Origin: Valencia hispanica
Taxonomy: Eukaryota > Chordata > Actinopteri > Cyprinodontiformes > Valenciidae
Assembly (NCBI GenBank): GCA_963556495.2
Contig: OY747705.1
Span: 40,601,798-40,665,797, forward strand
DNA length: 64,000 bases
Direction of reading: 5' to 3'
The translations under genes and the position numbers were made by a program. Of this stretch, positions 12,069-23,472 are shown piece after piece. Position 1 is the stretch's first letter. Each line of letters starts with the position of its first letter. The notes beneath the pieces are model-generated. The model ran no database searches and had not been told where the DNA came from. It worked only from the letters and a program-made list of their open reading frames with translations.

Positions 12069-12419
12069 TCTGCAGCCCACCACTCATCCCCACTCATCTT
12101 GCCCTTCCTACTACAATGTAAGCGTCAGCTCATGATAAGCAGGCCTACAGACAGCCAATCATTGTCCACTTCAGGGTGTGGTTAACCCCTAACAACTCAA
12201 GCACAAGAAGCCCAAACCATAAAAATGGATTTTATTTAAAGGCAACTGATGTTTTAGGTAGGTCTTGGGAAGTTCTACAGTAACTGTGCACCAATTTTCA
12301 TACCACTACATTAAAATAAGGTAAATGGGGGGGTCTAACATGTCTGGTTAGAAAATAAAGCACTCCACCAACAGGAGAGTAACATGTCTGGTTAGAAAAT
12401 AAAACATACTTTAGCCTAC

Positions 12420-12700
12420 CAGAATAGTCATTGGTCCCTATCTTACTTTTCCTGACTAAAGCCACTGCAGTCGTTCTCTTCAGTGTCTTTCTGTCCTCTA
12501 AAAGCTTTTGTCGTCGTTTTGCACTGACTCAGTTCTTCCTGCTCCCCCCCTCCAATGTCTGACCATTGATTCGTTGATGTCAAGCTTACGTGCAGTAGCT
12601 ATTTCCTTCTTTGATGGCCAGCTCGATTGCCTTTAACTTAAAAGCTGCATGCATTTCTCTTTGTTTTCCATGATGAGAGTGAGTGCCCCCGGAGACTGTT
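12420..12700 (-). pseudogene. pogo/Tigger-like transposase N-terminus relic
   Basis: On the minus strand a start (MENKEKCMQLL) near 12672 leads into a helix-turn-helix of the AFKLKAIELAIKEGN type. After a frameshift comes an EELSQCKTTTKAFRGQK segment. These are pieces of the Psq/Brinker-type DNA-binding domain found at the N-terminus of pogo-like DDE transposases in fish. The catalytic part is missing. Upstream sequence (12700-12800) has the ataagccacaactca wording of an element terminus. Identification is by motif wording and moderate. Confidence 0.5.
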
Positions 12701-14560
12701 AGCTGGTAAAAATCTATAAATTAGGTGCATCGTTGAATAGGACGCAGGGTCCAAAGCGTGTGAGTTGTGGCTTATTGTCTGAAAATTACAGTAAGTTACA
12801 GTATAGTCATGACTGCAGCAAAGGTTCAGCAAGGGAGAAAATGCATAGAACAGAAAAAAGCAAAAATCCTACTCACTCCTCTAAGTATCTGCCTTTTCTA
12901 CAATGGCATTGGGTTAGGTTAACAATGTTCCAGGTGTGTTCTTCTTATGTGCCTTGGTGGCATGACAAGGTGAGAATATTGCACCATTCTTGCCACCAAG
13001 CTTTATAGTAGTATTACCGCAACACCAAACTTGACCATTTATGATGACCAAAGGCTCCCCGATGCCGCCTCCGCTTTGCTGCAATGTGGCACCATTGTTT
13101 TTTGAAACAGGCTATAGGCGCCACTGCTTTGAAAGGGACACAAGTGCAACCCAAATGTTGAAGCAATGACCTGATAAGAACATTATTTAATCTAATGCTT
13201 CTCTATGCAGACACTTTGTCTGAATTGCTGAAGATAAATTAATCTTGACATGCTAAATGCTTGGCTCAAGCTGAAAGTGCTCTGACCTATGTTTGATTGA
13301 ATCAGCAAATAATTATTTGACCACTTCAGGGCATTAATTACATTTGACTACTGCATAAAAAATGTTATTGTCAAATGATTTCTTTTTTAAGATACAGTGA
13401 TGTCACCGCAGATATAAAGTACTTTATCCAGACAAAGCAAAAAACTGAATTATATAGCATTCCTCCCAATATACAATACACTTCACTCATATAACTGGAA
13501 TTCTTGTTCCACAAAGAGCAATTTAGCAGTATTTTGAAGTTTATGAATTTGTTACACATATTTTTAGATTTGCTAACATACATTTGATACTAAAAATCGG
13601 TATAGCAAAATTTAGGCATGCCATTGTTTCTTAATCCAATCCCCCCCAACTTCTCATTACGAATCAATTTTCCCTTTTCTTTTGATTAAGGATCTTTACA
13701 ATTATAAGCCATTGAAGTTTTACCTTTCAGTATATGGCACTGTCCTTTCCTGTCTACTGTTTGTTGCTTTAACTGATTAAATACTGAGATTTTCTAGCCC
13801 AACACAAATTAATTTTCATGGTGGGGAAGCTAAAATAACAGAAACAATAACAGTATCAGAATGGTAATATATTTATTTTCTGTCATTTTCAACAACATTA
13901 GGACTAAACTCTTCGGTTGGCTGTTTGTGCTCTGTCTCACTAAAAATTGTTTCTTTGATCTCTCCCAGTATATGCAAATTACCTTTAATGCTCCAACATG
14001 TAAGTAACCTTGTTTCGGCTCTAACAGTCTGAAAAAGCATAGGAAAATTCTCCCCTCATCTTGAAGTGTTTAAACATGTCTGCAGCCATTGTAAAAATGT
14101 TAGAGTTTTGTCGTGATGTGTCTAGTAACAGTAAAATTAAACTAAAATTATAATATTTCAGGGAGACCGGAGGTTTGCTTAGTTCAAGAGAGATACACCT
14201 AAAATATATATCATATAAATTTATAAATCACAATTTCTGGATGACTTAAGCATGTTCAAAATAATATTTGATGCCTTAGTTTACCGGGGTAGTTCTTTAT
14301 TGTTTGTTTGTTTTCTGCATTCAAGAGTGACGGCTTTTGAAAAAAATCAAAATAACATACCCAGGCTCTTCATTAATTTTTTTTTTTCGTTGGACAACAC
14401 CAGTCAATTAAAACTACGTTATGTATTTAACAGCTTTTGTGGTCCTGACAACAAGGTTTTGTGGTCCTTGATAACTTGTTGACAAGAAGTATGACAGGAA
14501 GCTTTTTTACAGATATGGCTCTACATAAATTCATAGAGGACATCAAAGCACATGTATAAA
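12701..14560. other. Non-genic spacer
   Basis: Mostly unique-looking AT-rich sequence. No coding exon, repeat end or RNA gene was recognised. Confidence 0.45.
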
Positions 14561-14639
14561 AAAATAATTTGGGAAATGTCCATACACATTGAAAAACCCT
14601 GCACATACAGTAAGTGCTCGGAAATTTGTGAGCTCTGGA

Positions 14640-15485
14640 CTGTTAACTTTCTCGAGCATAAACAAGGGCGTCAGTTTGCTTTTAAAATTGTTAGAAAAAT
14701 TAACCATAAACTTGAGTGTGGTTTGAAGAATACTGAGAACAATTATAACTACTTATGCATATATAAGTGCTGTATTCATCCGTTTGACGTTTCAACTTTA
14801 TTCAATCAATAAAAGTTGCAACCAGACTGTTTTGTCTAGTTTTCTCAAACGACACTGAAAGCCAGCAGGCTGTTGGCTAAAAACAATAATCCCGATGCTA
14901 GGGTGAGACCAAACTGCTGACACTGCAAGCTATGTGCGTTCGCAGCAGATCATAGTGTTGAATTTAGAACTACAAAGACAAAGAAAATAACTTAAGTGAG
15001 GAGACACGCAACAAAAACAAACGCGTTTCCTTGGAAACCCTGGCCGTTCTATGCTGAGAATCTCCAGCTTCACTACAGTTAATGCATAATACTGCAGTTG
15101 TTATGCATTTACAACATATGTGAGAGATATGAATAAACCCATGCAAGGGTTCAAATTCAAAGGATTAGAGATTCATATTTCTGTCCTTTTTAGTGATGCG
15201 TCTACTTTCAAGCAAGAAACATTTAATTATAATAATTTTACTTGGAGGATGCACGCACGGGCCTGAGCCATTTGTGCATGCATGGAGCAAGTGACGCTGC
15301 ATGTTTAGAACACCTTTGATTAAAGATATACCAGTTAATCAGTCACCTGTTGAAACTCCACTTCCTTTTGACTGTGTCGTTTTAGCTGGGGACATGTTGC
15401 CAGCTAAAATGACACCTGTGTGTAAAAGAGAACATCGGGTGCAATTTAACATCTCTGTTTATACAAATGGAAACCTGTAGAATTA
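14640..15485 (+). repeat. Left arm of a large inverted repeat pair, unclassified element
   Basis: This arm matches the reverse complement of 16805-17850 by eye over most of its length, with indels. The best blocks are around 14700-14800 (tgagtgtggtttgaagaat, tgctgtattcatccgtttga), 14825-14880 and 15270-15345. It includes the 86-codon frame 14552-14812, whose C-terminal half (NHKLECGLKN, YKCCIHPFDVS) recurs in the right arm. I do not recognise the protein. The arm lacks about 60 bp that the right arm has. Each arm may be a copy of one TE, or the pair may be one fold-back element. Confidence 0.6.
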
Positions 15486-15562
15486 AATGGACATCTTCCT
15501 TTCTGACGCACATTCCATTCTCAGTTCACTTTGTGTGCATCCACCAATAAGCATAGAGATAG

Positions 15563-16617
15563 TAGGGCTGGACGTTATAGAAAAAGAGTATATCGATAAA
15601 GGGAATAGTCATATTGATCGATATTGATAAATATCAATAAATATCACAAAATGTAAAAAATATATTTTAAGTGCCTCCCCGGTCATTTTGTTATTCTTCA
15701 ATGAACTAATTTTAACTAAGAATTAAATTAATTCATCTTTAAAACACCTCTTTTTATCATAAATTAGTTTGTAAGACACAGGAACAAATAAAGAGACCCA
15801 AGTAACATCAGTAAATACAAAGAAAAGTCATATTATTAACCATTATATTATATATTTTTTAATTGTTAGTAATTGAAATTAAAGGCTTATCTTGATGCTT
15901 TTTAATCTTTAAAACATTTTATGACACGCTATAATATTAATGGCTGAAACATTTGGTTTAGTTTGTCAATAAAGCTTATAATAATTCATTTCAGCCGGCT
16001 GGGCTATCCAACCCTGTTGTGTTTTTTAAAGCGTTTTTCGCTTCTGAGGACCGGGGGCAGAACTGAGGGGGACATTTTAAAAGCCACATAGCAGCGCGAC
16101 CTGGGTAAGTTTCCTGTGTCTCTCTGTAACGGATTCGCAGCGAGCCGGGGGAGGGGAGTCCTGCTTAAGACAACTGATCGTAGTATTTTATTTGGTTTAT
16201 TATTGCTACGTTTAGTGTTTTAGTGCGTTGAGGATCGGTTCAAAACTGGATGAAACCTTTACCTGAGTCACTGAAACATTTATCCGGAACAACTTCCTCC
16301 GCTGCTCCCTTGACTCCCGTGAAGTTACGGCAATGGTTCGCTTAGGGACTATCAAAAAATTCTGTTTCAGCTCAAATCATTTCATCCTTTTTGTGGTTTG
16401 AAAGGAGAGAGGGGTGGTTGACAGAGCTGCCTATCAGCGGTAATGATTTGTTTGGAGTACGTAATGATTGTTGTATTAAGCTACCTGATTGGCTATAATG
16501 AAAAAATGAGAGAAAACTTTGTTTTTCTATCGAACTTTTTTATCGACCCCTTTTTTTCTATCGCACCACAAGTCTATCGATCGATATATATTGCTATTGA
16601 ATTATCGTCCAGCCCTA
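15563..16617. mobile_element. hAT-type non-autonomous element, 1,055 bp
   Basis: Ends are tagggctggacg and cgtccagcccta on opposite strands, an exact 12-bp terminal inverted repeat after which the subterminal parts are rich in atcgat. It is flanked by a perfect 8-bp duplication agagatag (15555-15562 and 16618-16625), diagnostic of hAT insertion. The interior has a GC-richer block (about 15990-16340) but no recognisable transposase. It inserted between the two arms of the surrounding inverted repeat, so it is younger than that structure. Confidence 0.85.
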
Positions 16618-16804
16618 AGAGATAGGCAGTTGTTTGTAACTATGGCTATATGAAAGTAACAACATGATTAAAGCTGGTGTCTGTGCACCAGAGCAAGTTC
16701 CATGATTTTAAAATCTGTTTTAAATTTCATTGAGAGAAAACAAAACAGTGACTTCTGGCAAGCTAAGCTGCAATGTCTTTATAGGTCAGTCCGAAACGAA
16801 AACA

Positions 16805-17850
16805 GAACTAAATTTAAGCTCTTAATGCCATTTCCATTTGGATAAACAAAGAAGATAAACCGCACCCGATGGTCTCTTTTACGCATAGGCATCATTTAAG
16901 CTGGTGACATATCCCCGGCTAAAATTACACATTCAAAGGTGAGTCCAGTATTAACAGGTGAATGATTAACTGGTATCTCTTTAATCGATGGTGTTCTAAA
17001 CATGCAGCGTCACTTGCTCCATGCATGCATGCACAAATGGTGCAGGACAGTGCGCGCATCCTCCAAACAATATAACGTTTTTATAATTAAATGTTTCTTG
17101 CTTGAAAGTATGGGCGTATCAGTAAAAAGGACAGAAATTCGAATAGGCCTATTGGACTTCGTGAACGTCAGATGCCTTCAAAGCTGCATAAAATATTGTT
17201 TCCCCAAGAATTTCTTCTTGCATGTATCATCTTTCTTACATATGTTGTAAATACAAAACAACTGCAGCAAAAGTAAAAATGCCATTAACTGTAGTGAATC
17301 TGGTGTTTCCCTGCATAGGACGGCCAGAGTTGCCAAGGAAATGTGTTTCTTTATGTTGTGCATTCTTTTTCTCTGCCGAACGTTTCCTCACTTCAGGGAT
17401 TTTCTTCGACTTTGTAGTTCCAAATTCAAGACTTCCATTGGCCCGTGAACGCACATACCCTACAGTGTGAGCAGTTTGGTCTGATCCGGGCATTGAGTCG
17501 TAGATTGTGAAAATAATACTATTAACGTAACCAACATTGTTCTTTGTGCTACAATGTGAATTTGAATGATTCTTCTTAGCCAACAGCCTGCTGGCTTTCA
17601 GTGTCGTTTTAAAAACTAGACAAAACAGTCTGGCTTTCAACTTTTATAGATTGAATAAAGCTTCTATATAGCTTACACTACACTGCATCTTGTAGTGAAA
17701 CGTCAAACGGATGAATACAGCACTTATACATGAATAAGTAATAATAACTGTCCTCAGAATTCTTCAAACCACACTCAAGTTTATGGTTATTGTACCTAGC
17801 AATTTTTAAAACAAACTGATGTCCTTGTTTACGCACAATCGAGTATCTGG
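16805..17850 (-). repeat. Right arm of the large inverted repeat pair, unclassified element
   Basis: On the minus strand this copy carries two consecutive frames. The first, 17878-17678 (66 codons), shares the NHKLECGLKN and YKCCIHPFDVS segments with the left arm. The second, 17640-17236 (134 codons), has basic and glycine-rich stretches (ETHFLGNSGRPMQG). The family is unknown to me. Similarity to the left arm ends near 16805-16820, where left-arm similarity ends near 15485. That leaves a spacer of roughly 260 bp if the hAT insertion is discounted. Confidence 0.6.
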
Positions 17851-17879
17851 AGTGCACCAGATAGTAAGTGGTGCACACA

Positions 17880-18480
17880 TGAAACCAACTTTTTTTTTAA
17901 TGCCCATGTCCCCTAAGGGGCTCCGTAGCAAGCCAACCTTGAGACATGGTTATATATTTATGTGTATGTAATGCAGGAAATTGTGATCTATTCACTCAGG
18001 ATATATTTAAATGATACTTTTTATTTTTATGTTCACAATTTCTTTTTTTGCACAGGAGTCAATCAAATTTGGCTACAACAAGTAAATTAAATTTACTTTT
18101 AATCCAAATATGTACCAAATTTAGCCTTGACAGGAACCATTATACATTGTTTAGACATACGTACAGTATGTCTAAACCTGAGGATTCCTGGGGCGCAGGG
18201 GACCTGGGATAGTTCTCTTGTTTTGTGCCTCTTTTCTTACACTAGTTCAGTGCAGATTGAAGGTGTGGGCAGGGATGGTTCTGGGGGGTCCAGGGTGGGC
18301 CAGTGCCAGCTTCGCTATACGGTATGCATGAAATGGCAAGACATGTGACGTGAAAAAATAAAAAGCCTTTCTTTAAGGAATACAAACAAATAACTCCCAG
18401 GCATAAGCCATCAATCAATTGTACTTATAAGAATGGAAAAATTTGAATCTGGGCTTGCCATCTGCTGCACTATGCTAAGC
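17880..18480. other. Non-genic spacer
   Basis: Nothing recognised. A G-rich stretch at 18260-18300 has no clear identity. Confidence 0.4.
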
Positions 18481-18754
18481 CCTAGAATTGCGCTGCTCTG
18501 GGTGGCTGCATGTTGGAGAGGCCCGGTTGGCTACATATTAAGTTTTGCTTTTTTGTACATTGGTTCCTCTTTTTTCTTAAAGAAAATTGCATTTTTTTGA
18601 CCTGTATACTTTCTAGTTTTTGGTGCTGTGAAGCTGGAAGGATTTTTGCTGAAAATGTTTCCCTTTTTGACAATTTGTTTTGATGCGTAACCATGGCAAC
18701 AATGTGGTTTACAGCCGGGAGCAGCTGATTAACATGGCAAAAGCTGAAATAATA

Positions 18755-19333
18755 CCTCAACGGAAGCCACAGATCCCTGATGAGTTGATAAGGAGGAGAC
18801 GAGGATGCAGAGCAGGAGCATAAAGGAGACAGAGAAAGAGGAAGTTCAAGCCATCTCTTCCATCGATCATAATGGGCAACGTAAGATCACTGGCTAACAA
18901 GATGGATGAACTCCAAGCCCTTGCAAGGACTCAGCTAGAGTACCGTGAATGCAGTGTTATGTGTTTTACTGAGACGTGGCTGCTGGATCATATCCCCGAC
19001 TCCAACGTCTGTCTGACAGGCTTCCTTACTGTACGAGCAGACAGAGATCTGAAGACGACCAGAAAAAGAAAAGGTGGTGGGGTAGCAGTGCTTGTTAACA
19101 ATAGATGGTGTCTTCCAGGACATGTTACTGTGAAGTGCCGTCTCTGCAGCCCAGATGTCGAACTCTTGGCAGTAAGTTTTCGTCCATATTATTTACCAAG
19201 AGAGTTCAGCAGTGTAATTTTGGCAATTGTTTACATTCCACCTTCAGCTGTTGCCGACACTGCATGTGATGTCATCAGTTCCGTTGTTGCTAAGCTACAG
19301 ACACAGCGCCCCAATGCATTTGTGGCAATATCA
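18755..19333 (+). pseudogene. Rex1-like endonuclease domain, N-terminal part
   Basis: Encodes an exonuclease-endonuclease-phosphatase fold N-terminus. GNVRSLANKMDELQAL (first strand, conserved N) is followed by CFTETWL with the catalytic glutamate, then GGGVAVLVNNRW and AIVYIPPS. The endonuclease nicks target DNA to start target-primed reverse transcription. A basic tail upstream (RRRRGCRAGA-like, about 18790-18820) is in the same frame, so the first methionine at 18872 is probably internal. It is interrupted at 19333 by a foreign tail and resumes at 19550 with GDFNHAS. Confidence 0.7.
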
Positions 19334-19518
19334 ATAGCACTGCTCCTTGTAGACAACACACACATGCCAAGGACTAAGTTTAATATTGTTCATATATTGT
19401 TTATTTATTGTATGTATTTTTTTACATTATTATTGTTATTATAATTATTTATTCTTTTTTAACTATCCACTGTGCTGCTGCAACACGGAGAATTTCCCCA
19501 TTGTGGGACAATAAAGGT

Positions 19519-19549
<31 letters not shown>
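19334..19549 (+). mobile_element. Nested 5'-truncated Rex1-type LINE tail with (TATCT)n end
   Basis: A 216-bp insert splits the host LINE between atatca and ggtgat, which together restore the conserved AISGDFN coding run. The insert ends with gaatttccccattgtgggac, aataaagg and about six TATCT units, the 3' end of a Rex1-type LINE. It is a severely 5'-truncated retroposition. Its length is divisible by three but it contains a stop (about 19442). No clear target duplication is visible. Confidence 0.75.
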
Positions 19550-20647
19550 GGTGATTTTAATCATGCCTCGCTCTCTACTACACTTCCAACATTTCAACAG
19601 GTTGTCAGCTGCTCTACAAGAGAAAACAGGACCTTGGATTTGTTTTATGCAAATGTAAAGGATTCATGCACGTCCAAACCAAGACCTCCTCTGGGACAAT
19701 CAGATCACAATCTTGTTTTTTTCTGTTCAGAATATAAATCACTTGTTCAGAGGCAACCTGTGTCAAAACGAACTTTGAGAAAATGGCCACAGGAAGCTGA
19801 AGAAGCCCTGCAGGGTTGTTTTGCAACCACAGGCTGGATGACTCTTTGCCAAGCACATGGAGAGGACATCAATGCCATGACTGAGTGTGTGACTGACTAT
19901 ATAAACTTCTGTGTGGACATCATCATCCCCACCAGAACAGTGAGATGCTTCCCTAATAACAAACCCTGGATCACCAGTGACCTGAAGGAACTGCTAAACA
20001 AGAAAAAAAGGGCCTTCAGGGAGGGAGACAGGGAATTACTGAGGAGTATACAGAAGCAACTTAAGGTCAAGATCAGAGACAGCAAGGACGCATACAGGAA
20101 GAAGCTGGAGAACAAACTACAGAGGAACAATATCAGAGATGTCTGGTCAGGAATGAAAAAGATCACAGGTTTTAAGGACAGGAAGGATTGGATAGATGGA
20201 AGTCTGGACAGAGCCAATGAACTGAACATATTCTTCAACAGGTTCAGTTCAGGAACTAGCTCAGCATCCTCCTCTCCTGTTCCCAGCCAAACAGACATCC
20301 CACTCTCCTCTGACCAACAGCTTTCCTGTTACACATCGGATGTTTTATCCTTCACCTCAGCCATGGACTCTTCTAATTCCACAAGTTTGACTTCAACCAA
20401 GTCAGGAAATGCTTCTACCCCCTTTGCCTCCCCCTCCCACTTGTCTGTCTCCAAAAGTCAGGTGAAGAGGCAGCTGGAGAAACTGAACCGGAACAAGGCT
20501 GCAGGTCCAGATGGTGTCAGCCCCAGAGTCCTGAAGGCCTGTGCAGAGCAGCTCTGTGGGATTCTGCAGCACCTCTTTAACCTCAGCCTAACTCAGGAGA
20601 AGGTTCCAGTGTTGTGGAAGACATTCTGCCTTGTTCCAGTACCCTAA
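19550..20647 (+). pseudogene. Rex1-like endonuclease C-terminus and linker to RT
   Basis: Resumes the LINE protein after the insertion. It begins with GDFNHASL, carrying the catalytic D and N, and then has LGQSDHNLVFF with the SDH signature. After this come a long basic linker (NKKKRAFREGDRELLRSIQK) and the entry to RT (RNKAAGPDGVSPRVLKACAEQL). The frame ends at TAA 20645-20647 just before INDYRPVAL, and translation would otherwise continue in the same frame. The stop makes this copy inactive unless read through. Confidence 0.75.
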
Positions 20648-21832
20648 ATAGCCCACCCATCAGTCATCAATGACTATAGACCTGTTGCCCTGACATCCCA
20701 CATCGTAAAGCTCCTGTTGGCAACCCCGAGTAAGCAAACAAGAACGTATCAGGACGCACTGCAGTTTGCTTATCGCTGTGGAGTTGGAGTTGAAGATGCC
20801 ATCATCCACCTACTTCAACCAACCCACTGTCATCTGGACAAAGCAGGCAGCACTGTGAAGATCATGTTCTTTGATTTCTCCAGTGCATTTAACACAATTC
20901 AGACTGATTTGCTTTGTCAGAAACTCCTGAAGACACAGGTGGAGCCCTCAACAATCGCCTGGATCAATGACTACCTGACAAACAGACCACAGTTTGTGAG
21001 ACTGAAGAATTGTGTGTCAAACCAGGTGGTCAGCAGCACAGGAGCACCACAGGGGACCGTACTCTCACCATTCCTTTTCACTCTGTACACCTCAGACTTC
21101 CATTACAAATCAGAGACCTGTCATCTGCAGAAATACTCAGATGACTCAATTGATGCAATTGTCGGGTGTATCAGAGATGGACAAGAAGCTGAATACAGAG
21201 AGCTTGTGGACCGCTTTGTGACATGGTGTGGAAATAATCGTCTTACCTTGAATGTGAACAAAACAAAGAAGATGATTGTAGATTTCAGCAGAAACAGGGA
21301 TAAGTCAAAAACTGTTTCCATCATGGGAGAAGAAGTGGAGGTGGTTGAGGTGTATAAATACATCGGAGTTCACCTTAACAACAGACTGGACTGGAGGCGC
21401 AACAGTGAAACCGTCTACAAGAAGGGACAGAGCAGACTGTACTTCTTGAGGAAGCTTAGGTCCTTCAAGGTTTGCAGCAAAATGCTGGAGATCTTCTACA
21501 AGTCTATTGTGGAGAGTGTAATCTCTTCAGCCGTCATCTGTTGGGGTAGCAGCATCAGAGCCAGGGATTTAAAAAGGCTAAACAACCTAATAAAGAAGGT
21601 TGGTTCTGTTCTTGGGACAACTATGGAACATCTGGAGATGATGCAAAGAAGGATTCTTCATAAAATCAAAAAGATTATGGACAACCCTAAGCATCCTCTT
21701 CATGAGACAGTCATTCAACAACAGAGCGTTTTCAGTCGGAGGCTTCTTCTGTTTTGCTGCAATACAGACCGCTACAGGAAATCCTTCCTGCCCACAGCTA
21801 TCATCATCTACAACATCTCCTTAAAGAATTAA
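20648..21832 (+). pseudogene. Rex1-like reverse transcriptase domain
   Basis: In the same frame as the upstream part. It shows INDYRPVALTSH, LQFAYR, motif A MFFDFSSAFNTI, motif B STGAPQGTVLSPFLFTLYTS, motif C YSDDS in place of the usual YADD, and TKKMIVDFSRN. The C-terminal block YKSIVESVISSAVICWG and GSSIRARDLKRLNNLIKK follows. Both catalytic aspartates of motif C and the motif A aspartate are retained. The stop at 20645 severs it from the endonuclease. The last 345 bp are almost the same as the tail of the chimeric LINE at 3.3-3.7 kb. Confidence 0.8.
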
Positions 21833-21905
21833 TTATATGAGCTATACCAACACTTAATTTCCCTCTGGGATCAATAAAGTATTTTTGAATTTGAATTGAA
21901 TTCAA

Positions 21906-23086
21906 TTTGCTTTCTTGAGATCTTTGAGTTTCTTCAAATACCATGGTGAAAGTCAGATGATATATTAGGCCCTATTTGTTTTCTTTATATGCACCATTGC
22001 AGTCAATACAGACAAAACAAAAGCAAACAACCTTGAGAGAGAGGTAGGGACATAGCAGTCAAGACTGATGACACTACAGTTTTGGTAAACATTCACATAA
22101 TTTTTAAAGAGACTGAGTATTGCACATGTAGCCAAGAAAATTAATTCTGAAATACTTTCCCCTCGTAGAACAGTTTGTACAAAAACATGAATCATGAGCC
22201 AGATTTCTGATATGGCTTTAAAATTTATGACTAAACTACAGGGTTGTTTCAAGGAAGACAAGGTATATTTTCTTATAATTTCAATTTTCAATACAACCCA
22301 TATTGTGCTTGAATACATTTGGCAAGATCTAAATAAAAGATTACTGAACAAATATGTAGACATCTATCATAGTAATATTGTGCAGAGGGAGGCAAGCTCA
22401 TATTAATGAGATAACTAAAGTGTTTGCTTGGCTCATTGTATCTTAATGTATGATTCATTAGGACCTAAAGTGACTTTGAACTTCAATCATGTCTGACAGC
22501 GAAGGAAGCAGTTGTGGCATATCCCTAGGAAAGACAGGGACCCTGGTAGCTTTAACACAGTTTGGCAGAACACTGTTCTCAAGGTCGACAGACCACCAGA
22601 GCAACAGCAAAGGATATTTCATTGCACTTAGCTGCTGACTACATTGTGTCTCACCCAAGCTCTAGGCTGCTTTCAACAAGCCTGTCCTGCTGAATTCTTT
22701 GTAACATTTTTCCAGAGCTGGCTGACATTTGTTATTTTCTCTGGGAATGTAATGCTGTTTCGTTTTTAACTACTGCAAGTGTTTGGTAAAGATTAGAAAA
22801 AGCACACACAAACATATCCAAAAGCCACTACAAATCTAAAATGTAAGGGCAAATTTCCCATCACTTCAAACCATTGTGCTTGTCACTTTGACTGCCCATA
22901 ATACTTAATAAGCTGACATGATGGCTTGAGCCTCCAATGAGAAAAACATTTCATGAGGACCCAAGCTGTGGCATTGGTAAATGGAGTTGTGGAGATAGTA
23001 AGACTAAGCTTTTCCTGACCTTGAGAGAGGGTTTATGAGTATAGGAGGTGATAGTTTTTGTCAGCATAAACGTATTGCGCTTGCAG
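21906..23086. other. Non-genic or intronic spacer
   Basis: No repeat ends were recognised. The composition is less repetitive than the surroundings. A 49-codon open frame starts at the ATG at 22489, but there is no further support for a gene. Confidence 0.4.
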
Positions 23087-23472
23087 CTTAAACAGGATGA
23101 TATCCTGACGCTGCAGTGCCTGGAATATGCACCCTCCTCTGGTAAACCCGTGGATGAAGAGGGCAGCAGCCCTAAATATGATCTCTGTAGATCAAACAGA
23201 CTAGGATTATATGTGTAAAAGGCTGGTTACCTTATGCCAGTTAAATTATTGTTAAAATCAGATATTTTATCCAGGAGCAGTCTCATCTTTTTTAACACTC
23301 ACTTTTCATTACAGAAGAGAGCAGTGATGGAGTGATTGATTTCAAAATGTTCTCTGTGACAATGCCACCGGCTGACACTGAGCAGGAAAACAAAGATATT
23401 GCATCATTTTTTCTGTCACTCAAAATCATCGGAAGCTCTTACATCATGCGGCAGGCCAAGAAATTAGACTGA
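23087..23472 (+). CDS. Candidate last two exons of an unrecognised host gene
   Basis: Exon A would be 23087-23141, after gcttgcag and before a gtaaac donor. Exon B would be 23315-23472, after a pyrimidine-rich tract ending cattacag. Exon A (LKQDDILTLQCLEYAPSS) ends with one base of a codon and exon B begins with two, so the join keeps one frame (Glu) and runs 52 codons to TGA at 23470. The 173-bp intron is of normal fish size. An AATAAA signal lies at 23503-23508. The encoded sequence looks protein-like (MFSVTMPPADTEQENKD, then KKLD at the end), but I do not recognise it. Chance or a conserved non-coding element is possible. Confidence 0.3.

Larger units (their letters stand above)
18520..21905 (+). 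mobile_element. Rex1/Babar-like LINE, nearly full length
   Basis: A non-LTR retrotransposon with a 5' UTR-like start, apurinic endonuclease, reverse transcriptase, short 3' UTR and terminal tail (aatttccctctgggatcaat, then aaagta and ttgaa repeats to 21905). The tail wording and the RT sequence fit the Rex1/Babar group of the CR1-jockey lineage; this assignment is from memory of the family. The reading frame appears to extend upstream of 18872 to about 18755. Discounting a 216-bp insertion that preserves frame, the ORF has one stop, TAA at 20645-20647. It is the likely source type for the tails at 3.3-3.7 and 55.7-55.9 kb. Confidence 0.75.

Noticed and set aside
20717..21832. Independent gene starting at the 20717 in-frame codon
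   Set aside because: It is the same reading frame as the upstream LINE ORF, separated only by TAA at 20645-20647.
22489..22638. 49-codon ORF as a small gene
   Set aside because: Length is within chance expectation, with no conserved motif or supporting signal.
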